From assembly GCF_001905825.1 (NCBI RefSeq), contig NZ_LIVV01000002.1:43074-107073 (forward strand): a stretch of 64,000 nt of DNA, in the 5' to 3' direction. Positions 26,012 to 34,907 of this stretch are shown one piece after another (the stretch's first letter is position 1; each line of letters begins with the position of its first letter). The notes below the pieces were generated by a model. The model was not told the origin of the DNA. It was given only the letters and a program-made list of their open reading frames with translations, and searched no databases. Source of the DNA: Streptomyces sp. CB02009 (GTDB lineage: Bacteria > Actinomycetota > Actinomycetes > Streptomycetales > Streptomycetaceae). A program made the position numbers and the translations under genes.

Positions 26012-26428
26012 ATGGACGACGTTCGGGTGGCGGCGATCGCCAGCCTTACCCCGCTCGAAGAGCTGGACAGCGACCCCTTCCTCGTGGACACGCGCCGCCA
26101 GCACGCGGTGTGCGCGCGCTGGGCCGACGACCAGGGGTACGTGGTCGCCCGCCGGCTGCTGTTCTACGGGATACGGCCCGATCACGAGGCCCTGTGGGTG
26201 GACGTGGAGGCGGGGGCGGTCGACCTGTTCGTCGCCGCCAACGAGCGGGTCCTCGCGCGCGCGTTGACCTCCGTGCCGGACTTCCGCGCGGAGTGCGCGC
26301 GGCGCGGGGTGCGGGTGGAGACCGCCTGCTCCGACGGGCCGGCGTGCGAGCCGGAGTACGACGCCGCGGCCAAGGCGGGGGTCCACCGGCGGCTGTCGAT
26401 GCCGACGGCCGGGTACGACGGCTGCTGA
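26012..26428 (+). CDS. Resolvase-like small protein lacking the catalytic serine
   Basis: 138 residues. The pattern RRQHAVCARWADDQGYVVARRL, then DVEAGAVDLFVAANERVLARAL and ECARRGVRVETAC follows the order of the serine-recombinase N-terminal domain (Q-x-x-C-x-x-W/Y-A-x-x-x-G-Y, D-x-x-A-G-x-V-D, C-x-x-x-G-V-x-V). The catalytic Y-x-R-x-S start reads I-A-S-L-T here, so both Arg and Ser are replaced. No DNA-binding or coiled-coil domain follows. It is best seen as a domesticated or inactive relative; the assignment rests on pattern, not on a search. Appears leaderless. Confidence 0.55.
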   Translation: MDDVRVAAIASLTPLEELDSDPFLVDTRRQHAVCARWADDQGYVVARRLLFYGIRPDHEALWVDVEAGAVDLFVAANERVLARALTSVPDFRAECARRGVRVETACSDGPACEPEYDAAAKAGVHRRLSMPTAGYDGC

Positions 26429-26723
26429 CGCCGCCCCGGACTTCTCGTACGGCCGCACGTACGGCCGCACGTACGGCCGCGCCTCCGACCTTTCGCACGG
26501 CCTCGCGCCCGACCTCTCGCACGGGCGCCCCCGCCCTCACGCACGGCCTCGCTCCCGACCGCTCGTACGACTTCTCGTACGTCTTTCCGCGCGACCGCGC
26601 CTACGTCGTCCCGCGCGATCCGGCCTACGTCGTCACCCGCGACCTGACACACCCGGGCCGATCGCCGTCACCCGTTCTCTCCGCCGACTGTGGGCGTTGT
26701 GCCACGCTTGAGGCAGGAAACGG
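26429..26723. other. 295-bp region of short tandem repeats
   Basis: No gene seen. Starts with three 12-bp CGTACGGCCGCA/G units (26446-26481), continues with degenerate units around CGCACGGCCTCGC and CCTACGTCGTC (two 24-bp copies near 26595-26643), and ends with the ribosome binding site AGGAAACGG of the next gene. Confidence 0.6.
26446..26481. repeat. 12-bp tandem repeat, three copies
   Basis: CGTACGGCCGCA at 26446 and 26458 and CGTACGGCCGCG at 26470; each unit contains the palindrome CGTACG. Confidence 0.8.
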
Positions 26724-28895
26724 GTGAAAGGTGTAGCGGGCGTGGGTGACGGGCGATGGGGTGGCGCCGACCGCTGGCGGTCCGCGGGCAGGGCGCTGGG
26801 GCGCGTGATCGTGGTGTGGGCGGTGTCGACGCTCACCATGCTGGTCCTCGCCGGGCTGCTCCCCGACTTCGAGCTGCAGTCCACCGGGGGCGACACGTTC
26901 ACGAGGACGGCGCTCACCGCCGCCGCCGCCGCAGGCGCCTTCGGTCTGCTCAGCGCGCTCGTGTGGCCGGTGATCGTGCGGGGCCTGCTGCTCGTCCCCG
27001 CCCTCGTGCTCGGTCTGCTCGTGTTCTTCCTCAACGGCTCGATGCTGCTCGTCGCGCTCTGGCTGATCCCCGACGGGCGCGGCACCGCCAACCCCGAGAC
27101 CGCCGTCGTGGTCGCCGCCGTCATGTCCGCCGTCGCCTCCGCCACCTCCACCGCCCTCGCCGTCCGCGACGACGACGCCTACCGGCGCCGGATCTACCGG
27201 CTGACCGGCCGCACCCGGCCCCGTGGCCCGGACGAGGTGCCCGGGCAGGTACCCGGCACGGTCTTCCTCCAGCTCGACGGCGTCGGCCACCACGTCCTGC
27301 GCCGCGCCGTCGCCGACGGACTCATGCCGACCGTGGCGTCCTGGATCGACGCGGGCCACCGGCTCACCCCGTGGCGCACCGACTGGTCCAGCCAGACCGG
27401 CGCGAGCCAGCTCGGCATCCTGCACGGCTCCAACGAGGACGTGCCCGCCTTCCGCTGGTACGAGAAGGACACCGGCAGGCTCATGGTGTCGAACCGCCCG
27501 GCCAGTGCCGTGGAGCTCCAGCGCCGGGCCGTGCACCGCACCGGGGACGGGGGGCTGCTTACCGTCGACGGGGCCTCGCGCGGCAACCTGTTCAGCGGCG
27601 GCGCCGACCAGCTCGCGCTCGTCCTGTCGATGGCCGCCCGGCGCGGCCCGCGCAACCGCTCGCGCGCCGGCTACTTCGCCTACTTCTCCGACCCCGCCAA
27701 TGCCGTCCGTACCGCCGGATCGCTCGTCGCCGAGTGCGGCCGTGAGATGTTCCAGTCGACCCGGGCCCTGCTGCGCCGCGAGACCCCGCGGGTCTCGCGC
27801 GGCGGCACGTACCCGTTCGTGCGCGCCTTCGCGACGGTCGTGGAGCGGGACGTCGTCGTCTCCGCGGTGATGGGGGACATGCTCGCCGGGCGGACCGCCG
27901 TCTACGCCGATCTCGTCGCCTATGACGAGGTCGCCCACCACTCGGGCCCGCACGGCCGGGACACCGACCAGGTCCTGCGCCGCCTCGACCGCTCGATCGC
28001 GCTGATCGCCACCGTTGCCGAGCACGCCCCCCGCCCGTACCGCATCGTGCTGCTCTCGGACCACGGCCAGAGCCCCGGCGAGACCTTCGAGGGCGCGTAC
28101 GGACTGACGCTCAAGGACCTGGTCAGGGCCGGGTGCGGGCTTCCCGTGCCGCGCCGGGTGCGGAGGATCCGGACGGAGTCCGGGGGAGGTTCGGAGGCGC
28201 GGGACGCGGCCAGGGACGCGCTGCGCCTCGCGCTGCACCGGCCGGTGGACGAGACCGGCGAGACCGCGAAGGAGCTGCCCGCCCGGCCCTCCGAGCCGCT
28301 CGTCCTCGCCTCCGGCAACCTCGGGCTCATCTCGTTCCCCGACGTGCCGCACCGGATGACCCGGGAGGAGATCGACCGGCGCCACCCGGCCCTGCTCCGT
28401 GCCCTCGCCCACCATCCGGGCATCGGCTTCGTGCTGGTGGCGAGCGCCGAGCACGGCTCGGTGGTGCTCGCCCGCGACGGGGTGGAGGTGCCGGTCGACG
28501 ACCTCGACGACGGGGGGCCGCTCGCCGTCTTCGGCCGGGGCGCGGCGCGGGCGGTGCGGCGCACGGACGGTTTCCCGCATGTCGCGGACATCATGGTCAA
28601 CTCGATGTACGACCCGGCGACGGGCACCGTGCACGCCTTCGAGGAGCAGATCGGCTCGCACGGCGGCCTCGGCGGCGAGCAGTCGCACCCCTTCCTCCTC
28701 TCGCCGCCCGAGCTGTCGCCGCCGGTCGGCCCGGGGGAGGAGCTGGTGGGCGCGGAGCAGGTGCACCGGGTGCTGCGGCGCTGGCTGCGGGAGTGCTCGG
28801 GGCCGCAGGTCCCACTGGAGATTTCGCCGTCCACGGATGAATCGGAATCACTTCTTCCGGTTGACGGGCCGGTCACGCAGGACAAAAACCGCTGA
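26724..28895 (+). CDS. Fusion of holin-like membrane domain with alkaline-phosphatase-superfamily phosphodiesterase
   Basis: 723 residues. The first 150 contain four hydrophobic helices (VIVVWAVSTLTMLVLAGLL and following) like a phage-holin-IV-type/PspC-like membrane module. From about 175 an alkaline phosphatase/type I phosphodiesterase domain follows: metal site FLQLDGVG, nucleophile region SSQTGASQLGILHG, AYDEVAHHSG, LLSDHGQS and EQIGSHGGLGGEQ supply Asp/His ligands. The enzyme domain would face the cytoplasm or cell surface next to the membrane, acting on a phosphodiester or nucleotide substrate. GTG 26724 has AGGAAACGG upstream. Monocistronic. Confidence 0.8.
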   Translation: MKGVAGVGDGRWGGADRWRSAGRALGRVIVVWAVSTLTMLVLAGLLPDFELQSTGGDTFTRTALTAAAAAGAFGLLSALVWPVIVRGLLLVPALVLGLLVFFLNGSMLLVALWLIPDGRGTANPETAVVVAAVMSAVASATSTALAVRDDDAYRRRIYRLTGRTRPRGPDEVPGQVPGTVFLQLDGVGHHVLRRAVADGLMPTVASWIDAGHRLTPWRTDWSSQTGASQLGILHGSNEDVPAFRWYEKDTGRLMVSNRPASAVELQRRAVHRTGDGGLLTVDGASRGNLFSGGADQLALVLSMAARRGPRNRSRAGYFAYFSDPANAVRTAGSLVAECGREMFQSTRALLRRETPRVSRGGTYPFVRAFATVVERDVVVSAVMGDMLAGRTAVYADLVAYDEVAHHSGPHGRDTDQVLRRLDRSIALIATVAEHAPRPYRIVLLSDHGQSPGETFEGAYGLTLKDLVRAGCGLPVPRRVRRIRTESGGGSEARDAARDALRLALHRPVDETGETAKELPARPSEPLVLASGNLGLISFPDVPHRMTREEIDRRHPALLRALAHHPGIGFVLVASAEHGSVVLARDGVEVPVDDLDDGGPLAVFGRGAARAVRRTDGFPHVADIMVNSMYDPATGTVHAFEEQIGSHGGLGGEQSHPFLLSPPELSPPVGPGEELVGAEQVHRVLRRWLRECSGPQVPLEISPSTDESESLLPVDGPVTQDKNR

Positions 28896-28960
28896 TTTGG
28901 ACGCCTGTTCGCCGTTACCGGACGATGACCCGGAATGTACGACGGAAGGCGCACCACCGC

Positions 28961-30430
28961 ATGAGCACGGCCACCACAACTCCACAGAGCGACACCGGGG
29001 CCCCCGGAGCCGCAGGGACCGCCGAGGCGGCCACCGGAACGACCGGAACCCCCGGAGCCACCGGGACCGGAACCCCCGGGACCTCCGGGGCCGACGGCAA
29101 GCATTCCCGCCGCTTCGGGCTCCCCGTCGCGACCGCCCTGGTCATGGGCAACATCATCGGCGGCGGAATCTTCCTGCTGCCGGCCTCCGTCGCCCCCTAC
29201 GGCACCATCAGCCTCGTCGCCTTCGGCATCCTCACCCTCGGCGCGATCGCCCTCGCCCTCGTCTTCGGCCGCCTCGCCCACCGCCACCCCAGGACCGGCG
29301 GACCGTACGTCTACGCCCGCGAGGCCTTCGGCGACTTCGCCGGATTCCTCACGGCCTGGTCGTACTGGATCACCGCCTGGGTCTCCAACGCCGCCCTGGC
29401 CGTCGCCGCCGTCGGCTACCTCGACGTGCTCATCCCGCTCCACGGATCGACGCCCGCCACCCTCGCCGCCGCGCTCCTCGTCCAGTGGCTCCCGGCCCTC
29501 GCGAACCTCGCCGGCACCCGCTACGTCGGCGCCGTGCAGATCGTCGCGACCGTGCTCAAGTTCGTCCCCCTGCTGCTCGTCGCCGTCGGCGGACTCCTCT
29601 TCTTCGACAGTTCCCACCTCGGGCCGTTCCGGGCCGACGGCGAGAGCGCACTCGGCGCCGTCTCCGCCTCCGCCGCGATCCTGCTCTTCAGCTACCTCGG
29701 CGTCGAGTCGGCCGCCGTCAGCGCCGGCGAGGTCCGCGACCCGCGCCGCAACGTCGGCCGCGCCACCGTCCTCGGCACCCTGGCCGCCGCCTTCCTCTAC
29801 CTGCTCACCACCCTGTCCGTCTTCGGGACCGTCCCGCACGAGCGGCTCGTCGCCTCCAGCGCCCCCTTCACGGACGCCGTCGACCTCATGTTCGGCGGCT
29901 CCTGGGGCGGCACGGCCGTCGCCTGCATGGCCCTGGTCTCCATGCTCGGCGCCCTCAACGGCTGGACGCTGCTGAGCGCCCAGACGCCGTACGCGGCGGC
30001 CCGCGACGGACTCTTCCCGAAGGCCTTCGCCAGGAAGCGGCGCGGGGTCCCCACGGTCGGCGTCCTGGTGACCGTCGTCCTCGCCTCGCTCCTCACCGTC
30101 TACAACTACACGGCGGGCACCGAGGGCGTCTTCGAGACCCTCGTCCTCGTCACCACCTTCACCGCCACCGTGCCCTATCTGCTCTCCTCCGCGGCGCAGT
30201 TCTTCTTCCTGCTCTCCGGGCAGTCCGACCGCGTCCACCGGCCCCGGCTGATCCGCGACACCGTCCTCACCCTCGCCGCGTTCGGCTTCTCCCTCTGGCT
30301 GGTCGCGGGCTCCGGTTACGCGGCCGTCTACCAGGGCGTGCTGTTCCTCTTCGTGGGCGTGCTCGTGTACGCCGGCATGTCGGCCCGCAGGCGGCGCGCG
30401 GCCGCCGAGGAGGTGGCGACAAGCTCCTGA
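28961..30430 (+). CDS. APC superfamily amino acid permease
   Basis: 489 residues with about 12 membrane helices. The helix-1 unwound substrate motif is NIIGGGIFLLPA; GGPYVYAREAFGDFAGFLTAWSYWI is the family's helix 3 region (split by a loop) and closest to the AdiC/PotE basic-amino-acid/polyamine exchangers. The first 45 residues are a cytoplasmic Thr/Gly/Ala/Pro low-complexity run. ATG 28961 has GGAAGG upstream; ATG 28925 would add 12 residues. No decarboxylase gene lies nearby, so exchange with a decarboxylation product is not supported. Confidence 0.88.
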   Translation: MSTATTTPQSDTGAPGAAGTAEAATGTTGTPGATGTGTPGTSGADGKHSRRFGLPVATALVMGNIIGGGIFLLPASVAPYGTISLVAFGILTLGAIALALVFGRLAHRHPRTGGPYVYAREAFGDFAGFLTAWSYWITAWVSNAALAVAAVGYLDVLIPLHGSTPATLAAALLVQWLPALANLAGTRYVGAVQIVATVLKFVPLLLVAVGGLLFFDSSHLGPFRADGESALGAVSASAAILLFSYLGVESAAVSAGEVRDPRRNVGRATVLGTLAAAFLYLLTTLSVFGTVPHERLVASSAPFTDAVDLMFGGSWGGTAVACMALVSMLGALNGWTLLSAQTPYAAARDGLFPKAFARKRRGVPTVGVLVTVVLASLLTVYNYTAGTEGVFETLVLVTTFTATVPYLLSSAAQFFFLLSGQSDRVHRPRLIRDTVLTLAAFGFSLWLVAGSGYAAVYQGVLFLFVGVLVYAGMSARRRRAAAEEVATSS

Positions 30431-30458
30431 CCGGGGCGATCGCCGCCCGTGCGGTGAA

Positions 30459-30473
30459 CCGGTGAATCACCGG
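30459..30473. promoter_or_regulatory. CCGGTGA-A-TCACCGG palindrome
   Basis: Perfect 7-1-7 palindrome 28 nt after the permease stop codon. It could be a short terminator stem or an operator for the downstream gene. Confidence 0.35.
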
Positions 30474-30549
30474 CCCACCCGTAGGCCGCTCGGGCGGATC
30501 TCGGTCCGGACACGCGTGTCGGGACCCCGGCGGGGCAGTACGGATCACC

Positions 30550-31119
30550 GTGAGCCCCGCGCCCGAGCCGACCACCGCGCCGCCCGCCACCCCGGCGGGC
30601 CGCCCGGCGCGCGCGAGGCCGGGGTGCGCGAAGGAGGGGTGCGCCCAGCACGGGGGCACTGGTGAGGGACGCACCTGCCAGGGGCGCGCTCGTGAGGGCT
30701 GCACCTGCCAGGGACGCACCCGGCAGGCATGCGCCGGCCAGGGACGCACCCGCCAGGGGCGCGCTCTGCCGGGGTGGCGAGGCCGTTGCCCGGCCCCCGG
30801 CCGCCGTCTCTGGGTCGTCCTGCTGCTCGTCCTCACCGCCCTGATCGGCACCGGGTCCGGCGTCATCACCGGCGGGGCGGAACTCCGGCCCGCCGCGGCC
30901 TCCCCGGCCTCCGACCCGGGCGGCGGCGAGACCCACGACCCGGCCGGCACCGAGGCCGGACTCCCCGGCCGCACCCGCCGGCACCGGACGGGCATCCGCC
31001 CGGTCCGGCGCCCGCACCGCCCTCCGTACCGTGCCCGCGACCGGCGCCGCACTCCGGCCCACGCCCCCGTCCCCGGCCCGCGCGGCGACGCGCTCCGGTG
31101 CGTGGTGATGCGCTGCTGA
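30550..31119 (+). CDS. Hypothetical membrane protein with Cys/Gly/Arg repeats
   Basis: 189 residues from GTG 30550. Residues about 38-75 are a run of five-residue repeats (GRTCQ, GCTCQ, GRTRQ, ACAGQ), then one strong membrane helix (LWVVLLLVLTALIGTGSGVI), then an Arg/Pro/His-rich tail. Codon use in the tail is typical of the genome, which supports coding, but there is no ribosome binding site and no family match. The start is uncertain. Confidence 0.4.
   Translation: MSPAPEPTTAPPATPAGRPARARPGCAKEGCAQHGGTGEGRTCQGRAREGCTCQGRTRQACAGQGRTRQGRALPGWRGRCPAPGRRLWVVLLLVLTALIGTGSGVITGGAELRPAAASPASDPGGGETHDPAGTEAGLPGRTRRHRTGIRPVRRPHRPPYRARDRRRTPAHAPVPGPRGDALRCVVMRC
30667..30771. repeat. 15-bp tandem repeat, seven units
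   Basis: Units such as GGACGCACCTGCCAG (30667) and GGACGCACCCGCCAG (30742) repeat with an exact 15-bp period. On the complementary strand the same array reads as A-x-L-x-x pentapeptides. Confidence 0.8.
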
Positions 31120-31176
31120 GAGGCCCACGCCTCTCCGCAGACCCGACATCACCCCCGCACCACGAGGAGCTTCGCC

Positions 31177-31341
31177 ATGCCCGTCGACCCGTTCGCCGTT
31201 CTCCAGGCCCTGCTGCGCGCCGAGGCCTCCCGGGCCCAGCGCCCCGAACGCCGGGCGCCCGAGCCCGCCGCCCCGGCCGCGGAGCCCGTCAAGGACCCGG
31301 CGCCCGAGCCGCCCGCGTACCGGGACGAACGCCTCCGCTGA
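31177..31341 (+). CDS. Small 54-residue protein, function unknown
   Basis: ATG 31177 with GAGGAG 9 nt upstream encodes MPVDPFAVLQALLRAEAS... followed by a Pro/Glu/Ala-rich tail ending AYRDERLR. Third positions are almost all G/C, and the ribosome binding site is good, so it is probably real. It starts with an amphipathic helix and has no membrane segment. Confidence 0.6.
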   Translation: MPVDPFAVLQALLRAEASRAQRPERRAPEPAAPAAEPVKDPAPEPPAYRDERLR

Positions 31342-31417
31342 CCCCCCGTCACGCCCCGACGCGGGCCACGGCGAAATCTGATTGCGTACCGGCATCCGGG
31401 CGTACGAGGGTGTTCCG

Positions 31418-33268
31418 ATGACCTCGACCGACCGGAACACCGGACCCGATCGGTCCGCCGGACCCGCGTCCGGCGAGGAGCGGGGGGCGGAGCGGAGACC
31501 CGGGGCCACCGCCGGCCCCCCTCCTCGTCCGCCCCTCCCGCGCCGCGCCGCCGAACGGCTCCTCGCCTTCGCGCGCCGCCCGTACCGGGACCGCCCGGAT
31601 CCCTCGTACCGCATCCGCCGCTGGCCCGACCTCACCGCGCTCTGCTGCGCCACGGTCTTCTTCTGGTCGAGCCTGACCCCGTCGCTCGTGCCCCGCCCCT
31701 GGTACCTCCAGGGCCTCGTCGGCGGGATCACCGCCGTCATCGGATACGCCCTCGGCTCCGGCCTCGGCTGGCTCTGCCGCACGGTCGCCCCGTGGCGGCA
31801 GCCCGACCGGTTGCGTACCCGCTGCTGGCAGGCGTACTGGCTGCTCAGCCCGGTCCTCGCGGTCTGGTTCATCTCCGAGAGCGCCCGGATGCAGCGTCAG
31901 CTCCGGGTCCTCCAGGGACTCCCGCCCTCCCTCACCTGGCACACCCCGATGATCGCCCTCATCGCCCTCGGCCTGCTGCTCGCCGCGCTCCTCGTGGCCC
32001 GCGCCGTCCGCCTCGGCTCCGCCACCCTGATACGACAGCTCGGCCGGCTCATGCCCCGGCCCGCCGCGTACGCCGTCGGCGCGGTCGTCTCCGCCCTCCT
32101 CGTCCTCGTCGGCGTCCGCGACATCGTCTTCGACCGAGGCGTCGTCGACATCGCCGACCGCATCGCCGAGGCCGCCAACGACGGGACCAAGGACGGCATC
32201 CGGCGCCCCGCCTCCCGGCTCGCCTCCGGCGGACCGGGCTCCCTCATCCCTTGGGAGGACCTCGGATTCCAGGGCCGCAACTTCGCCGGCTCGACCCCCA
32301 CCCGCGCCACCCTCACCGCCTGGACCGGCCGCCCCGCCCGCGATCCCGTACGCGTCTACATACCGTCCGCGTTGCCCGCCGCCTTCCAGGACGAGAGTCC
32401 CTTCGCCGCCCAGGCCAGGCTCGCCGTCCGCGAACTCGACCGCACCGGCGCCTTCGACCGCGCGGTGCTCGCCGTCGCCGGCACCACCGGCACCGGCTGG
32501 GTCGACCCGAACGTCGCGGAGGCCCTGGAGTACATGTACGAGGGGGACACCGCGATCGTCGCCGTCCAGTACTCGTACCTCCCCAGCTGGGTCTCCTTCC
32601 TCGTCGACAAGGAGAAGGCGGGCCAGGCCACCCGGGCCCTCCTCGACGCCGTACGCGCCCGGCTCGACAGCCTTCCCGCCGGCCACCGGCCCCGGCTCGT
32701 CGTCACCGGCGAGAGCCTCGGCGCCTACGCCGTCGAGGCCTCGTTCGACAGCGCCGACGACCTCCTCGCCTCCACCGACGGAGCCCTGCTGCTCGGCGCC
32801 CCCGACTTCTCCCCGATCTCCCGTGAGATCCGCCGCGACCGCGACCCGGGCAGCCCCGTCTGGCGCCCCCAGTACCGGGGCGGTGCCCACATCCGCTTCG
32901 CCCAGTTCCCCGAGACCGACCTCGCGCGCCCGCCCGCCGCATGGGCCCACCCGCGCGCGGTCTACCTGCAGAACGCCTCCGACCCCGTCGTCTGGTGGTC
33001 GCCCGACCTCCTCCTCGACAAGCCCGCCTGGCTGGACGAACCCCTCGGGCCCGACATCACCCCCGAGATCACCTGGTTCCCCTTCGTCGCCTTCTGGCAG
33101 ACCTCCGTCGACATGGCCGTCTCGTACGGGGTCGACGCCCCGCACGGCCACCGCTACGGCGCCGGGGCCGTCGACGGCTGGGCGGCCGTCCTCCCCCCGC
33201 CCGGCTGGACGACCGCCGACACCACCCGGCTGCGCGCCTTCATCGCCCACCGGGCGGCGGCGTACTGA
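31418..33268 (+). CDS. Alpha/beta-hydrolase family membrane protein (Abhydrolase_9)
   Basis: 616 residues. N-terminal half has four to five membrane helices (LTALCCATVFFWSSLTPSLVPR begins the first), the rest is a hydrolase domain with nucleophile elbow VTGESLGAYAVE. GTTGTGWVDPNVAEALEYM and QNASDPVVWW are further family blocks. The family is widespread in mycolic-acid bacteria and streptomycetes; a lipid or envelope ester is the likely substrate. ATG 31418 starts the conserved product; the frame is open 12 codons further up. Monocistronic. Confidence 0.85.
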   Translation: MTSTDRNTGPDRSAGPASGEERGAERRPGATAGPPPRPPLPRRAAERLLAFARRPYRDRPDPSYRIRRWPDLTALCCATVFFWSSLTPSLVPRPWYLQGLVGGITAVIGYALGSGLGWLCRTVAPWRQPDRLRTRCWQAYWLLSPVLAVWFISESARMQRQLRVLQGLPPSLTWHTPMIALIALGLLLAALLVARAVRLGSATLIRQLGRLMPRPAAYAVGAVVSALLVLVGVRDIVFDRGVVDIADRIAEAANDGTKDGIRRPASRLASGGPGSLIPWEDLGFQGRNFAGSTPTRATLTAWTGRPARDPVRVYIPSALPAAFQDESPFAAQARLAVRELDRTGAFDRAVLAVAGTTGTGWVDPNVAEALEYMYEGDTAIVAVQYSYLPSWVSFLVDKEKAGQATRALLDAVRARLDSLPAGHRPRLVVTGESLGAYAVEASFDSADDLLASTDGALLLGAPDFSPISREIRRDRDPGSPVWRPQYRGGAHIRFAQFPETDLARPPAAWAHPRAVYLQNASDPVVWWSPDLLLDKPAWLDEPLGPDITPEITWFPFVAFWQTSVDMAVSYGVDAPHGHRYGAGAVDGWAAVLPPPGWTTADTTRLRAFIAHRAAAY

Positions 33269-33387
33269 CCGCACGGGGGCCGGAGTCCGGCGAAGACCGG
33301 GGAGAGCACGCAGCCGGAGGTTCGGATCCCGAGCCGCAGTTTCGGATCCGGAGCCGAAGTCGGAGGGCGGCCGCCGCTCCCTCCCTC

Positions 33388-34599
33388 TCAGGCCGCCTCG
33401 ACGGCCTCGAACGGCCGCTCCGCACGGCGCCGGCCGTGCAGCCACACCAGGGCGGCCACGACCGTCGCGAGGGACACGAGCGCCACCAGGGCCGGGACGA
33501 GCCCGACGAGCGGGCCCGCCGCCAGGCAGCACACCCCGCCCAGGGCGAGAGCGGTCGGCCGCCGGCCCGTGGTGCGCAGCACGATCGCGGCGGCGCCCAG
33601 CAGGTACACGCCGACGCCCCCGGTCAACGACCAGGCGACGACCCCGTGGAGGGGCTCGGCCAGGCCGTAGTGCCCGGTGTCGGCGACCTGCTGGAGGACC
33701 TTCTTCATCCCGAGCGCCGTGAGCACGACGCCCGCGACCAGCGGCAGGTGCAGGAACGTGTACACGTCCCGGGCGAACCGGGTGCGGTCGTCGCCGTCGA
33801 GACCGGCGAGCCGGTGCTCGGCCGCCTCGCCGAGCTGCCGGAAGTACAGCCGCCACAGCCCGGCCGAGAGCAGCAGCCCGGCCGCGGAGGCGCCGAGCAC
33901 GGCGTAGGTGAGCGGGAGTCCCGCGACGCCGACGCCCATGGCGACGATCGACTCGCCGAGCGCGATGATCACGATCAGGCCGTGCCGCTCCGAGAAGTGG
34001 CCGGGGGAGTTGACCCGCCAGCCGGACGCGCCGGTGACGAAGATGCCGAGGTAGTCGACGGCCACCGCCCCCAGCCACAGCAGGAGTTGGACCCGGCCGC
34101 TGTACGTGCTGCCGATCAGGAGCAGCACCAGCGGCGGGAGGACGGACGTCAGCGCCGTACGGCGCAGGGTGGCGCGCAGGGCGGGGTCGCCGGGGCTGGA
34201 GATCCAGTACGAGGCCAGGTGCAGGACCCGCACCGCGCCGTAGCAGAGCACGAACACCAGCGGCACCGACAGCCCGCCCGGCGGGTCCGCGAACACGTAA
34301 GGGACGGCGAGCGACACGACCAGGACGACGGCCATGACCGTGACGAGAACCCCGAACAGGGCCCCGGAGTCCGCCCGTACGACGTTCCCCAGCCAGGCGA
34401 AGCAGCACCAGCACCACCACAGCAGCGCGAGCACCACCATCGCACCGACCACCCGCACCGGCGAGGGCTCGGCCGCCATCAGGGCGGTGACCTGCGTGAT
34501 CGCGTACACGAACACCAGGTCGAAGAAGAGCTCCGCGGGCGTCACCGCGTGATCGTCCCCGGTGGCCACCATGCGGGCCCGTTCCCTGTTCCACGCCAT
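33388..34599 (-). CDS. Low-temperature-requirement A (LtrA) family membrane protein
   Basis: 403 residues, about 11 membrane helices. The family's first motif VTPAELFFDLVFVYAITQ and second motif HFSERHGLIVIIALGESIVA are intact. LtrA was named for cold growth in Listeria; its transport or enzymatic activity is unproven. ATG 34599 follows GGAGGGGGAGAGACAC. Divergent from the small membrane protein at 34908. Confidence 0.9.
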   Translation of the reverse strand: MAWNRERARMVATGDDHAVTPAELFFDLVFVYAITQVTALMAAEPSPVRVVGAMVVLALLWWCWCCFAWLGNVVRADSGALFGVLVTVMAVVLVVSLAVPYVFADPPGGLSVPLVFVLCYGAVRVLHLASYWISSPGDPALRATLRRTALTSVLPPLVLLLIGSTYSGRVQLLLWLGAVAVDYLGIFVTGASGWRVNSPGHFSERHGLIVIIALGESIVAMGVGVAGLPLTYAVLGASAAGLLLSAGLWRLYFRQLGEAAEHRLAGLDGDDRTRFARDVYTFLHLPLVAGVVLTALGMKKVLQQVADTGHYGLAEPLHGVVAWSLTGGVGVYLLGAAAIVLRTTGRRPTALALGGVCCLAAGPLVGLVPALVALVSLATVVAALVWLHGRRRAERPFEAVEAA

Positions 34600-34907
34600 G
34601 TGTCTCTCCCCCTCCGGGGAGACCACTCCCGGCCACCCCGGCGCGAACAATACTCACGCCCGGCCCCGGACGTGGGGACGAGGGTCCGACCGGCCCAACT
34701 GTGCCCACGAACAACGATGTTGGCGCGCCCGGAGACGGATGTCCTGACCTGCCGAAGCGCCGGGGGAGGGGTCGCATTACCTCGCGCGTAATCGACCCCC
34801 GCCGACCCGCCCGGCATGCTCGGAGACACCGGAACCCGGGCGGCGCACTCCGCTCGGGCTCCGGGTCCACCATCAGCGCGAACGTCCCCCATGGAGGGTG
34901 ATCCGCC
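34600..34907. other. 308-bp divergent intergenic region
   Basis: Carries promoters for ltrA (minus) and the small membrane protein (plus), with a strong AT-containing hairpin at 34768-34799. ACAATACT near 34649 is a possible -10 region. No gene recognised. Confidence 0.5.
34768..34799. promoter_or_regulatory. Inverted repeat GGGGTCG-(C)-ATTAC / GTAAT-CGACCCC
   Basis: 12 paired bases with one bulged C and a 7-nt loop. Its ATTAC/GTAAT core stands out in GC-rich DNA, more like an operator than a terminator. Confidence 0.45.

Noticed and set aside
26625..28766. Large minus-strand frame across the phosphodiesterase gene
   Set aside because: Shadow of the plus-strand gene; low-complexity Gly/Val/Asp/Arg product and no start signal.
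30328..31872. Minus-strand frame with pentapeptide-like A-x-L-x-x repeats
   Set aside because: The pattern comes from a local 15-bp array; the rest of the frame is antisense to better-supported genes and has no start signal.
34701..34901. Small plus-strand frame before the four-helix membrane protein
   Set aside because: No ribosome binding site, atypical composition, and it overlaps the operator-like hairpin.
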